Below are positions 1 through 5,819 of a stretch of 11,848 bases of DNA, one piece after another; within the stretch, counting starts at the first letter, position 1; every line of letters begins with the position of its first letter. The position numbers and the translations under genes were made by a program. Source of the DNA: Promicromonosporaceae bacterium (GTDB lineage Bacteria; Actinomycetota; Actinomycetes; Actinomycetales; Cellulomonadaceae). The notes beneath the pieces are model-generated. The model did no database searches, was not told the DNA's origin, and worked only from the letters and a program-made list of their open reading frames with translations. The stretch is taken from assembly GCA_009780755.1 (NCBI GenBank), contig WQZL01000067.1, positions 1-11,848 of the forward strand. Reading direction: 5' to 3'.

Positions 1-1
1 A

Positions 2-904
2 GGGTTGGTGTGTGTTCCTGGGTTTGAGGCCCTTGATGTCTGGTCTGCGTTGCATACCTTTACGGTTACGAACACTGGTGATGAGCCGATGCCGGTAGAC
101 GCCCTATGGATCATTGGTCAAGCCTCGGCGGGTTATGGTCCGGCGTTTGCAGTCTCGAACGTGAGTATCACTACTGGGTCGGTTAGTCCGTTTGGGATGG
201 TGCCGTTCTCCACGGTGACTATGTATCACACGGTTTGGGACGGGTTTACCTTGCAGCCTGGTGAGTATGTGAGTCTGACTTACGTGGTGACGTTGTTGGA
301 GCCTTATGGGGTGTTGACTGCGCGGTTGGTCTCTGATGACTGGGGCAACTGTGTAATCACTCACCAGGATTCTTGCCCAGGTGGATGCCCACCATCAGGT
401 ACCCCAACGGCTACCGGAACCCCCGGTACCCCAGGACCAACGGATACCCCCACCAACGGTGGCACCCCAGGTACTCCGGGTCCGACCGGCACTCCGGGTC
501 CGACGGATACTCCCACTAACGGTGGTACGCCAGGTACTCCTGGTCCGACCGGTACTCCGGGTACCCCTGGTCCGACGGATGGTCCGACTCAGGGTGGGAC
601 ACCAACGCCATACCCGACAGACGGTCCGCCAACAGATGGCCCAACAGATGGTGGTACCCCGGCCCCGACCGATACCCCAACAGATGGCCCGACAGACGGT
701 CCGACTGCTGGTGGCACACCGACCTCAACGCCCACAAGCGGCACAGGCGGCGGTACCGGCGGTAGCGGTGGAGGCACTGGTGGCGGTGGTGGTACGCGCC
801 TACCCGTCACGGGTGCTGCAATCGGTGGCCTCATCGCTGCCGCCGCGGCCCTGGTTACTGCCGGTCTGCTTCTCGTCAAGCGAAAGGGTCGCGGAGACGA
901 GTAA
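2..904 (+). CDS. LPXTG sortase-anchored surface protein, 5'-truncated
   Basis: The C-terminal ~300 residues of a cell-wall-anchored surface protein; the frame is already open at the window edge, so the true start is outside. The first ~120 visible residues look like an extracellular beta-sandwich (DUF11/Ig-like, with a 'FTVTNTGDEPMPVDAL' style), and three Cys sit near CVITHQDSCPGGC. Then comes a long low-complexity stalk of Pro-Thr-Asp-Gly units, a Gly-rich linker, and a textbook sorting signal: LPVTG (codons 800-814), an Ala/Leu-rich membrane helix and a basic tail (KRKGRGDE). Sortase would cleave T-G and attach the protein to peptidoglycan (family knowledge). The N-terminal part uses many T-ending codons, whereas the 3' part and the neighbours are more GC-biased at the third position. 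Ligand or pilin role is unknown; no ligand-binding motif is recognised. Confidence 0.9.
   Translation, partial: GLVCVPGFEALDVWSALHTFTVTNTGDEPMPVDALWIIGQASAGYGPAFAVSNVSITTGSVSPFGMVPFSTVTMYHTVWDGFTLQPGEYVSLTYVVTLLEPYGVLTARLVSDDWGNCVITHQDSCPGGCPPSGTPTATGTPGTPGPTDTPTNGGTPGTPGPTGTPGPTDTPTNGGTPGTPGPTGTPGTPGPTDGPTQGGTPTPYPTDGPPTDGPTDGGTPAPTDTPTDGPTDGPTAGGTPTSTPTSGTGGGTGGSGGGTGGGGGTRLPVTGAAIGGLIAAAAALVTAGLLLVKRKGRGDE
423..730 (+). repeat. Tandem coding repeats of the Pro/Thr/Gly stalk
   Basis: The stalk of the surface protein is built from imperfect repeats around GPTDTPTNGGTPGTPGPT. At DNA level, 'acggata' recurs at 440 and 503 (63-nt period) and a related 'acggatg' at 575 (72 nt later), followed by degenerate PTDG units to about 730. 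The copies differ at synonymous sites, so the array is not freshly duplicated. Such arrays commonly vary in copy number between strains. Confidence 0.8.
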
Positions 905-1104
905 CAGACGCAACCAGTAGTCAGTTTGCTAGCGTCGGCAACATGAGCCGACAGGTTGGCTAGTGTAGGCATAAGTGATGGGCGACACCCCACGGGGGCG
1001 TCGCCCATCACTTATGTCCAAATATCAGATACCATCCACTTGACAGTAACCGCGCACGCGAGACATACGCGAGCGAGCATCACGGGCAAGACAGGGGAAA
1101 GCAC
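905..1104. other. Intergenic region with two hairpins
   Basis: No gene is seen. Just after the surface-protein stop there is a first hairpin: CTAGC+GTCGGC (929-939) pairs with GCCGAC (947-952) and, after a 6-nt bulge, GCTAG (959-963). The strong terminator-like hairpin at 971-1015 follows. The remaining ~90 bases before the small ORF show no clear promoter. Confidence 0.5.
971..1015. terminator. Perfect 16-bp hairpin, likely terminator
   Basis: Arms ATAAGTGATGGGCGAC (971-986) and its exact reverse complement (1000-1015) enclose a short loop that itself holds CCCC (988-991) facing GGGG (995-998), so pairing runs almost to the tip. It lies 67 bases after the surface-protein stop and is the natural transcript end. 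Because the outer arm is A/T-rich on both sides it could act in both directions. No long U-run follows, which is common in high-GC actinobacteria. Confidence 0.8.
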
Positions 1105-1293
1105 GTGAAACACAAGGCCGTAGCGAATAGTGAAGTTCTCGCCAACGCGATATTGGCCAGCCATCTTCAGGATGTCATCATCCCTGACCCCCTCTGGTCC
1201 GCAGATCGTGCCCTACGCAACACCCTGGCCGACGACATCATTGAACTCCGCAGCGCCCAACACCGTCAAAACCACGACGACATTCTGGATTGA
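1105..1293 (+). CDS. Hypothetical small protein (62 aa), doubtful
   Basis: A GTG start is preceded by AGGGGA (1093-1098) at a usable distance. The 62-residue product is mildly charged, helix-prone (LADDIIELRSAQHR near the C-terminus), without signal peptide, membrane segment or recognised motif. Third positions are moderately GC-rich, as expected of real coding sequence here, but the ORF is short and an overlapping frame (1130-1315) is also open. It lies isolated between a terminator and a palindrome-rich region, so it may be a remnant of a larger gene. Function unknown. Confidence 0.35.
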   Translation: MKHKAVANSEVLANAILASHLQDVIIPDPLWSADRALRNTLADDIIELRSAQHRQNHDDILD

Positions 1294-1399
1294 GCTGAAC
1301 GGAAACGCTGACTGAGCGCAGGACTTACCGCGCATCGGGCCTGATGTTCGCCCCAGTGACCTGGACAGAAAACTCGTTTATCTGCAAGCTCAACCACCA

Positions 1400-1562
1400 C
1401 GTCATTCTGCGCGGAGGGAGCGCAGCGAGTGAGGTCGCAGAACCTAGGGTTGAGGATTTCCGTCGGGTCTAGGTTCTGCGACTCGCTTGTTTCACCCCAC
1501 GAGTCTCCTCGCTTTGCTGCGGGGACTCGCAGGGACCCCGAAACCGCTCGCACAGAACGACG
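1400..1562. repeat. Intergenic palindromic (REP-like) element
   Basis: The core is a perfect 14-bp inverted repeat, GTCGCAGAACCTAG (1434-1447) and CTAGGTTCTGCGAC (1469-1482), with a 21-base loop. It is nested between outer sequences that are themselves roughly inverted: CGTCATTCTGCG at 1400 and CGCACAGAACGACG ending at 1562. A smaller imperfect hairpin GAGTCTCC...GGGGACTC (1501-1528) is inserted. From memory, 'GTCATTCTGCG...GCAGAA' palindromes are scattered between genes in many actinobacterial genomes; copy number here cannot be counted from one window. Confidence 0.6.
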
Positions 1563-1570
1563 TAGTGCGG

Positions 1571-1590
1571 GTGGTAATTTCGACAGGCTC
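1571..1590 (+). repeat. 'TTTCGACAGGCTC' repeat, copy 1
   Basis: This 20-base stretch matches 18 of 20 bases with the right arm of the palindrome at 5032-5051 (both end in TTTCGACAGGCTC). Here only one arm is present and it is followed by CACCGAG-like sequence, so it seems a half or decayed copy of the same intergenic repeat family. Confidence 0.6.
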
Positions 1591-1626
1591 GCTGGCGCTT
1601 GCTACTCAGCCACCGAGGCTGCTTAG

Positions 1627-1655
1627 CACCTAGAGGATTCAATCCTCCGAGGGTG
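1627..1655 (-). terminator. Hairpin after the aldo/keto reductase
   Basis: GAGGAT (1633-1638) and ATCCTC (1642-1647) pair around a 3-base loop, and CACC (1627-1630) can pair with GGTG (1652-1655) outside an internal bulge. It begins 3 bases past the stop of the minus-strand reductase gene. No U-run follows, so the call is tentative. Confidence 0.4.
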
Positions 1656-1657
1656 TT

Positions 1658-2665
1658 TTAGCAGGGGCGGGTTGCGGGGGAGGCGCCAGCCTTGGCCGGG
1701 TCGCGTTCCACCACATCGCCCAGGGCTTCGTCGATACGGGCCATCAACTCGACCGGAATCGTCACGCCAGCAGCCTTCACGTTCTCTGCCACCTGCTCGG
1801 GGCGCGAGGCGCCGATCAGAGCGGCGGCCACGTTGTCGTTTTGCAGAACCCAAGCCACGGCTAGCTGTGCCATCGTTAGCCCCAGCTCGTCGGCAATGGG
1901 ACGCAGGTTCTGCACGCGCGAGAGAACACGATCATTCATGAACTGCGCGATCATCTTCGAGCCGGTGGCATCGGTGGCCCGCGAACCAGCCGGCACCGGC
2001 TGACCAGGCAGGTACTTACCGGTCAGCACGCCCTGGGCCACAGGCGACCAGACAATCTGAGATAGGCCGTTTTCGCGCGAGGCGGGGATTACCTCATCCT
2101 CGATCACGCGCCACAGCATTGAATACTGCGGCTGCGAAGAGATCAGGCGGAAGCCCAGCTCGCGGGCCATCGCGGCGCCCTGCCGAATCTGATCGGCGGT
2201 CCACTCCGAGACGCCCACGTACAGCACCTTGCCCATGCGCACGGCATCGGCGAACGCCTGCATGGTCTCCGCCAGCGGCGTCTCATAGTCGAAACGGTGC
2301 GCCATATATAGGTCCACGTAGTCGGTGCCAAGACGGGTCAGGGTGCCGTTCAGCGACTCCATGATGTGCTTGCGGCTCAGGCCGCAGTCGTTGGCGCCGC
2401 CGGGTCCGGTGGGCCAGTACACCTTAGAGAAGATTTCCAAGGATTCGCGCCGCTCTCCCTTTAGCGCCTCACCGAGTACCACCTCGGCCTTGGTGTTGGC
2501 GTACACATCGGCGGTGTCGAAGGTGGTGATGCCCACGTCAAGGGCCGCGCGCACGCATTGCGTGGCGACATCATTTTCTACCTGCGAGCCGTGGGTAAGC
2601 CAGTTGCCATAAGTGATCTCGGTGATCTTAAGTCCAGAGTTGCCAAGGTAGCGATAGTTAACCAT
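1658..2665 (-). CDS. Aldo/keto reductase (Kv-beta/YghZ-like)
   Basis: A 335-aa NAD(P)H-dependent oxidoreductase of the aldo/keto reductase TIM-barrel superfamily; cytosolic. The catalytic tetrad is intact: D53 and Y55 (in FDTADVYA), K81 (SKVYW) and H123 (YMAHR). The cofactor-binding end is seen in SQPQYSMLWR (177-186), WSPVAQGVLTGKY (206-218) and the ASRPEQVAENV segment (286-296). These spellings resemble the potassium-channel beta-subunit/YghZ branch, whose bacterial members reduce small aldehydes such as methylglyoxal; the substrate here is not determinable. Length is normal for the family. ATG (2665) is preceded by TAGGTT with a 6-base gap, which suits a leaderless transcript and supports this start. 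A single-gene unit, terminating at the hairpin 1627-1655. The C-terminal tail (KAGASPATRPC) is not conserved-looking. Confidence 0.93.
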   Translation of the reverse strand: MVNYRYLGNSGLKITEITYGNWLTHGSQVENDVATQCVRAALDVGITTFDTADVYANTKAEVVLGEALKGERRESLEIFSKVYWPTGPGGANDCGLSRKHIMESLNGTLTRLGTDYVDLYMAHRFDYETPLAETMQAFADAVRMGKVLYVGVSEWTADQIRQGAAMARELGFRLISSQPQYSMLWRVIEDEVIPASRENGLSQIVWSPVAQGVLTGKYLPGQPVPAGSRATDATGSKMIAQFMNDRVLSRVQNLRPIADELGLTMAQLAVAWVLQNDNVAAALIGASRPEQVAENVKAAGVTIPVELMARIDEALGDVVERDPAKAGASPATRPC

Positions 2666-2671
2666 GCCCCA

Positions 2672-2677
2672 AACCTA
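2672..2677 (-). promoter_or_regulatory. -10 box TAGGTT, leaderless start of the aldo/keto reductase
   Basis: On the minus strand TAGGTT is followed by TGGGGC and then ATG, placing the transcription start at or next to the start codon. No Shine-Dalgarno sequence lies upstream. The same spacing recurs at three other genes in the window. Confidence 0.6.
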
Positions 2678-2784
2678 CCAGCGTTAACCCCCAGAACTGT
2701 CCCTCCCGCCCAACCCAGGTCGGTTCAATCCCCCATCGACGTTTTGCCGAACGGGGGCTGTGGGTTGCGTATGGCAGTTGGGGT

Positions 2785-3423
2785 TTACTTCGGCCAGTGA
2801 CCGTGTTCTTTGTGAATGGGCTTGGGCAGGCGGGCGCGGCGTAGCTGGAAGGCGCGCATCCAGGCGTACATCGCGATGCCCTTCTCGACCTCGCCGAACT
2901 TCACGATCAGGGCGTGCTTGAGTTTTCGCCACATGATCGCCGTATCGACGATGGCCGCGAACACCACCACGTACAGCGTGGCCAGCAAGATTAAGCCAAG
3001 CGTCCCGCCAATGTTCATGGCGATGAAGTTCAGCACGATAAACATCAGCGCGATGGGCAGGAACCATTCACCCAGGTTGCGGCGGGCATCTACAAAGTCG
3101 CGCACAAAACGACGCTGTGGCCCGCGGTCGCGGGTAGGCAGATATTTCTCCTCACCGCGCTGCATTCCCTCCATCGCCCGCTTGCGCTGATCCTTCTGCC
3201 GGTCGCGCATGGTGCGGGCGGCGGCTCGGCGGTCACCCGGCACTAGCGGTCGCTTATTCGCCGCCTCGGCGTGGGCGCGCTTGCGGGTGGGGCCGCTCTT
3301 GGTGCGGCTCTGGGTTTCGCTTTGGTCGGCCGGACGCTCGCTCGCCTCAACGGCGGCGTCGGCTGCCGCGCGAGCTGCCGCGATCTCGTCCTCGGTAGGC
3401 CGGGGCTTCTTGCTCAAAATCAC
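2785..3423 (-). CDS. DUF3043 family membrane protein
   Basis: A 212-aa integral membrane protein of the actinobacterial DUF3043 family; biochemical role not established. The N-terminal ~115 residues are hydrophilic and highly charged: an Ala-rich segment at 14-28, then the family-typical GPTRKRAHAEAANKRPLVPG (44-63), an Arg/Lys-rich helix, and LPTRDRGPQRRFVRDFVDAR (95-114). Two adjacent membrane segments follow (about 120-140 and 142-165), then a basic C-terminal part, so both ends are probably cytoplasmic. The start is GTG, with TAGACT six bases upstream and no ribosome binding site, again pointing to leaderless translation; an ATG further up (3440) is out of frame and hits a stop. Divergent from the M20 peptidase gene, the two being separated by a perfect 27-bp inverted repeat. 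Confidence 0.88.
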   Translation of the reverse strand: MILSKKPRPTEDEIAAARAAADAAVEASERPADQSETQSRTKSGPTRKRAHAEAANKRPLVPGDRRAAARTMRDRQKDQRKRAMEGMQRGEEKYLPTRDRGPQRRFVRDFVDARRNLGEWFLPIALMFIVLNFIAMNIGGTLGLILLATLYVVVFAAIVDTAIMWRKLKHALIVKFGEVEKGIAMYAWMRAFQLRRARLPKPIHKEHGHWPK

Positions 3424-3429
3424 CCGCCA

Positions 3430-3435
3430 AGTCTA
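3430..3435 (-). promoter_or_regulatory. -10 box TAGACT of the DUF3043 gene
   Basis: Minus-strand TAGACT, then TGGCGG, then the GTG start codon (3423). The expected -35 zone, about 17 bases further up, touches the edge of the 27-bp inverted repeat arm at 3457, and no good -35 hexamer is seen. Confidence 0.55.
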
Positions 3436-3456
3436 GCCATGTTCCATGTTCTCGGT

Positions 3457-3532
3457 GAGATCGTTACTTTGGGGCGAGATCGTTAGTTTCCGCCTGCGCA
3501 AGTTGACGATCTCGCCCCAAAGTAACGATCTC
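3457..3532. repeat. Perfect 27-bp inverted repeat in a divergent promoter region
   Basis: Arm 3457-3483 is the exact reverse complement of arm 3506-3532; the central 22 bases can extend the stem by A-T and G-T pairs. Each arm also contains an internal direct repeat: GAGATCGT at 3457 and 3476 (19-base period), mirrored as ACGATCTC at 3506 and 3525, giving four copies of one octamer. It sits between the DUF3043 and M20 genes, about 20 bases upstream of each -10 box. It could be a mobile REP-like palindrome or a multi-site operator; the sequence alone does not decide. Confidence 0.85.
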
Positions 3533-3551
3533 GCGGGGGGCTTAGTCGGGG

Positions 3552-3557
3552 TACCGT
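3552..3557 (+). promoter_or_regulatory. -10 box TACCGT of the M20 peptidase gene
   Basis: TACCGT is followed by TGTCGC and then the GTG start at 3564, the spacing expected of a leaderless mRNA. The region 17 bases upstream is the outer edge of the 27-bp inverted repeat and has no clear -35 match. Confidence 0.6.
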
Positions 3558-3563
3558 TGTCGC

Positions 3564-4958
3564 GTGAGCGATAACACCCTGCCGAACCCGTCCGCTTCCC
3601 CCGAACTGGCTGCTCTGCGTGCCGAGGTCGAGAAGTTGTTCCCCGCGCTTACCTCCGACCTGGCGGCGTTGGTGCGCATCCCCGGTGTTTCCGCTGCGGC
3701 CTTCGACCAGGCGCACGTTGTTGCCTCCGCCGAGGCCGTCGCCGAATTGCTGCGTGGCGTCGGCCTGCCCGATGTGCAAATCCTCACCGCGCCAAAACCA
3801 GATGGCACACCCGGCGCGCCCGCCATTGTCGCTCGCCGCCCAGCCCCCACCGGAGCGCCGACGGTGCTGCTCTACGCTCATCACGATGTGCAGCCGCCCG
3901 GTGAGGGCTGGCGCACCGAGCCATTTGAGCCGACCGTCATCGGCGAGCGGATGTATGGGCGCGGCGCTGCCGATGACAAGGCTGGGATTGTCGCTCACCT
4001 CGGCGCGCTACGGGCGCTCGAAGCCCTAGATGCGCTGCCCGACATCGGAATTACCGTGTTCATCGAAGGCGAAGAGGAGGATGGTTCGCCGTCATTCCGC
4101 GCTTTCCTGGAGGCCCACCGTGACCTGCTGGTCGCCGACGTGATCGTTATCCCTGACTCCGTTAACTGGAAGGTGGGCATTCCTGCACTCACCACCTCGC
4201 TGCGCGGGCTGGTGGACGGCACGGTCGAGGTGTCCGTGCTGGAACATGCGGTGCATTCGGGCATGTTCGGCGGCCCGGTGCTTGATGCGAACGTGCTGCT
4301 CGCGCGGCTAATCGCCACGCTGCATGATAGCCAAGGCAATGTGGCCGTGGCCGGGCTGGCCAGCGGCGCCGAGCCGACCGTTGATTATGACGAGGCGGCC
4401 TTCCGCCAAGAGGCTTCCGTGCTGGCCGGGGTGCATCTGGCTGGTTCTGGCGGCATCGCCGGGCAGATCTGGGTCAAACCGGCCCTCTCGGTGATTGGCA
4501 TCGATGCCACCTCTGTGGCGAATGCCTCGAACACCATCGCCCCGTCGGCCCGAGCGAAGTTGTCTTTGCGGATCGCGCCGGGGCAGGATCCGCAGGCCGC
4601 AATCGACGCGCTTGAGGCGCACCTGCTGGCCAATGCGCCGTTCGGGGCGCAGGTCCGCTTTGAGGTGGGTTCGGCGGGTCGCCCCTTCTTGGCGCCGAGC
4701 GACACTGCCGCGATGCGGGCGGCTCGCGCCTGCTTCGAGGCCGCTTGGGGCGTGCCGCCGGTGGATATCGGCGTCGGCGGGTCCATTCCGTTCATCGCCG
4801 ACCTGCTGGATGTGTATCCGGATGCGGCCATCCTGGTGACCGGTGTCGAAGACCCAGACTCCCGCGCGCACGGCGCCAACGAGTCCGTTCACCTGGGCGA
4901 ATTGCGCAAGGTAGTGGTGGCCGAAGCGCTGCTGCTCACCCAACTCGCGGCGAGATGA
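3564..4958 (+). CDS. M20 family metallopeptidase (dipeptidase)
   Basis: A 464-aa cytosolic di-zinc peptidase of the M20 family, dipeptidase/carnosinase-like branch, which hydrolyses dipeptides or related amide bonds. The full metal-site set is visible: H106 and the catalytic D108 in YAHHDVQPPGEGW, bridging D137 in YGRGAADDKAG, the general-base/ligand glutamates E171-E172 in EGEEEDGSPS, D198 in VIPDSVNW, and H436 in SRAHGANESV. The lid/dimerisation domain lies roughly between residues 210 and 330 and includes HSGMFGGPV (231-239) and NTIAP (323-327). The length fits the family. The GTG start at 3564 is supported by a TACCGT box six bases upstream. The gene is followed, after a palindromic repeat, by erpA in the same direction. 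No secretion signal. Substrate unknown; esterase or succinyl-diaminopimelate-type activity is less likely given the motif spellings. Confidence 0.93.
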   Translation: MSDNTLPNPSASPELAALRAEVEKLFPALTSDLAALVRIPGVSAAAFDQAHVVASAEAVAELLRGVGLPDVQILTAPKPDGTPGAPAIVARRPAPTGAPTVLLYAHHDVQPPGEGWRTEPFEPTVIGERMYGRGAADDKAGIVAHLGALRALEALDALPDIGITVFIEGEEEDGSPSFRAFLEAHRDLLVADVIVIPDSVNWKVGIPALTTSLRGLVDGTVEVSVLEHAVHSGMFGGPVLDANVLLARLIATLHDSQGNVAVAGLASGAEPTVDYDEAAFRQEASVLAGVHLAGSGGIAGQIWVKPALSVIGIDATSVANASNTIAPSARAKLSLRIAPGQDPQAAIDALEAHLLANAPFGAQVRFEVGSAGRPFLAPSDTAAMRAARACFEAAWGVPPVDIGVGGSIPFIADLLDVYPDAAILVTGVEDPDSRAHGANESVHLGELRKVVVAEALLLTQLAAR

Positions 4959-4999
4959 GTCGGTGTCGCATTGAGCGTGGTGAGGGGTTCCCCAGCAGT

Positions 5000-5054
5000 G
5001 GTGAGCTTGTCGAAACCACCTGGGCTGGTGGGTGGTGGTTTCGACAGGCTCACC
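5000..5054. repeat. Palindromic repeat with 'TTTCGACAGGCTCAC'
   Basis: GTGAGCTTGTCGAAACCACC (5001-5020) pairs with the segment 5034-5053 with one G-T-type mismatch, and G5000-C5054 extends the stem; the loop is 13 bases. It lies 41 bases after the M20 stop and 70 bases before erpA, so it may also end the peptidase transcript. The right arm is 18/20 identical to 1571-1590. This family of 'GGTTTCGACAGGCTC' intergenic palindromes is, from memory, widespread in actinobacteria. Confidence 0.75.
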
Positions 5055-5111
5055 CACCGGGAGGAGGGCGGCTCAATCGCTGGCCGCATGGTGAGGTGAG
5101 GGAGTAGCTAT

Positions 5112-5117
5112 TAGGCT
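5112..5117 (+). promoter_or_regulatory. -10 box TAGGCT of erpA
   Basis: TAGGCT is followed by seven bases (TGGCGCT) and the GTG start at 5125, again consistent with a leaderless transcript. No ribosome binding site intervenes. Confidence 0.6.
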
Positions 5118-5124
5118 TGGCGCT

Positions 5125-5466
5125 GTGACTGAGACTGCAACGCATAGGGTGAATCTGACGGATGTGGCTGCCGCCAAGGTGCGTAGCCTGTTGGAGCAGG
5201 AGGGGCGCGATGACCTGCGGCTGCGCGTGGCCGTGCAACCCGGCGGCTGCTCAGGTTTGATCTACCAGCTGTACTTCGATGAAAACCTGTTGGACGGCGA
5301 TGCGTTGCGCGATTTCGACGGTGTTGAGGTGGTGGTGGACAAGATGTCCGTGCCCTACCTGGACGGCGCCACCGTCGATTTCGCCGACACCATCGAGAAG
5401 CAGGGCTTCACCATCGACAACCCCAACGCGGGCAACTCCTGCGCCTGCGGCGGCTCGTTCGCCTAA
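5125..5466 (+). CDS. erpA: A-type Fe-S carrier, ErpA/HesB family
   Basis: A 113-aa A-type carrier that binds an iron-sulfur cluster and delivers it to apo-enzymes. The three conserved cysteines are present: C42 in PGGCSG, and C106 and C108 in the C-terminal SCACGGSF. The family hallmark DKMSVPYLDGATVDF (72-86) and GFTIDNPNA (94-102) match. Start GTG at 5125 with a TAGGCT box seven bases upstream; the N-terminal TETATHRVNLTD leads directly into the family fold, so no longer start is needed. The next gene starts at the base after its stop codon, implying co-transcription. ErpA versus another A-type carrier is assigned by similarity of motif spelling to actinobacterial ErpA. Confidence 0.93.
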   Translation: MTETATHRVNLTDVAAAKVRSLLEQEGRDDLRLRVAVQPGGCSGLIYQLYFDENLLDGDALRDFDGVEVVVDKMSVPYLDGATVDFADTIEKQGFTIDNPNAGNSCACGGSFA

Positions 5467-5769
5467 ATGATTAGCTTAACTATCACGTTTTGCGGGCCTG
5501 ATGGTGCCACCGATGAGGACCTCGATCAGATGACAAGCCGCGTCGTTGACGCTCTTTATGCGATCGATCGCGGCGACATTGACTTCACGGCGTCGCTTAG
5601 CGAGCGTTCCGTGATCTTCACCGTATTTGATGACGCAGACCTGTCCGTAGACGCACTGCTCTCCGACATTCGCACCGCGCTGCACGCCGCAGGCTGTGCA
5701 ACAGCTGGGTGGGAGGAAGCATCAGCTCATCTTTCTGGAGACTTAACCCGAAAACTTGTTTCGGCTTGA
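5467..5769 (+). CDS. Small protein of unknown function, coupled to erpA
   Basis: A 100-aa product not assigned to any family. It is acidic (DEDLDQM near 17-23, FDDADLS near 54-60) and alternates beta-like stretches (SLTITFCG, SVIFTVF) with helices (DQMTSRVVDALYAID, VDALLSDIRTALHAAG), a beta-alpha-beta-beta-alpha pattern like a small ferredoxin-like fold. Two cysteines (C9, C77) are far apart. No signal or membrane segment. ATG begins at the base immediately after the erpA stop (taaATG), and there is no Shine-Dalgarno motif, so translation would rely on terminating erpA ribosomes. A role tied to Fe-S assembly is only a positional guess. GC at third positions is somewhat lower than in neighbouring genes. 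Confidence 0.7.
   Translation: MISLTITFCGPDGATDEDLDQMTSRVVDALYAIDRGDIDFTASLSERSVIFTVFDDADLSVDALLSDIRTALHAAGCATAGWEEASAHLSGDLTRKLVSA
5748..5764 (+). terminator. Short hairpin at the end of the erpA unit
   Basis: CCGAAA (5748-5753) and TTTCGG (5759-5764) form a 6-bp stem with a 5-base loop, overlapping the last codons of the small gene and followed by CTTGATTT. It lies between convergent units (transketolase ends at 5820). Weak stem; tentative. Confidence 0.35.
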
Positions 5770-5819
5770 TTTGGACAGCAGGTGGCAATTCCTGGGTGGA
5801 GCGGTTGGCTCAGGGGTGG

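Larger units (their letters stand above)
1294..1657. other. Gene-free stretch dominated by palindromic repeats
   Basis: No convincing gene: the short frames that cross it are out of step with each other and lie inside inverted repeats. About 1294-1399 shows nothing recognisable. About 1400-1620 holds a mosaic of intergenic palindromes, listed separately, and 1627-1655 the hairpin that follows the aldo/keto reductase. Confidence 0.6.

Noticed and set aside
381..920. A 179-aa Arg/Pro/Val-rich open frame overlapping the surface protein gene
   Set aside because: It is an off-frame reading of the repeat-rich stalk; the in-frame product ends with a perfect sorting signal.
1266..1626. Short open frames on both strands (1266-1553 minus, 1429-1626 plus)
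   Set aside because: They run through inverted repeats, have no plausible start signals and no recognisable protein features.
3480..3998. Minus-strand frame of 171 aa covering the M20 start
   Set aside because: It is antisense to a complete metallopeptidase gene and has low-complexity, unnatural composition.
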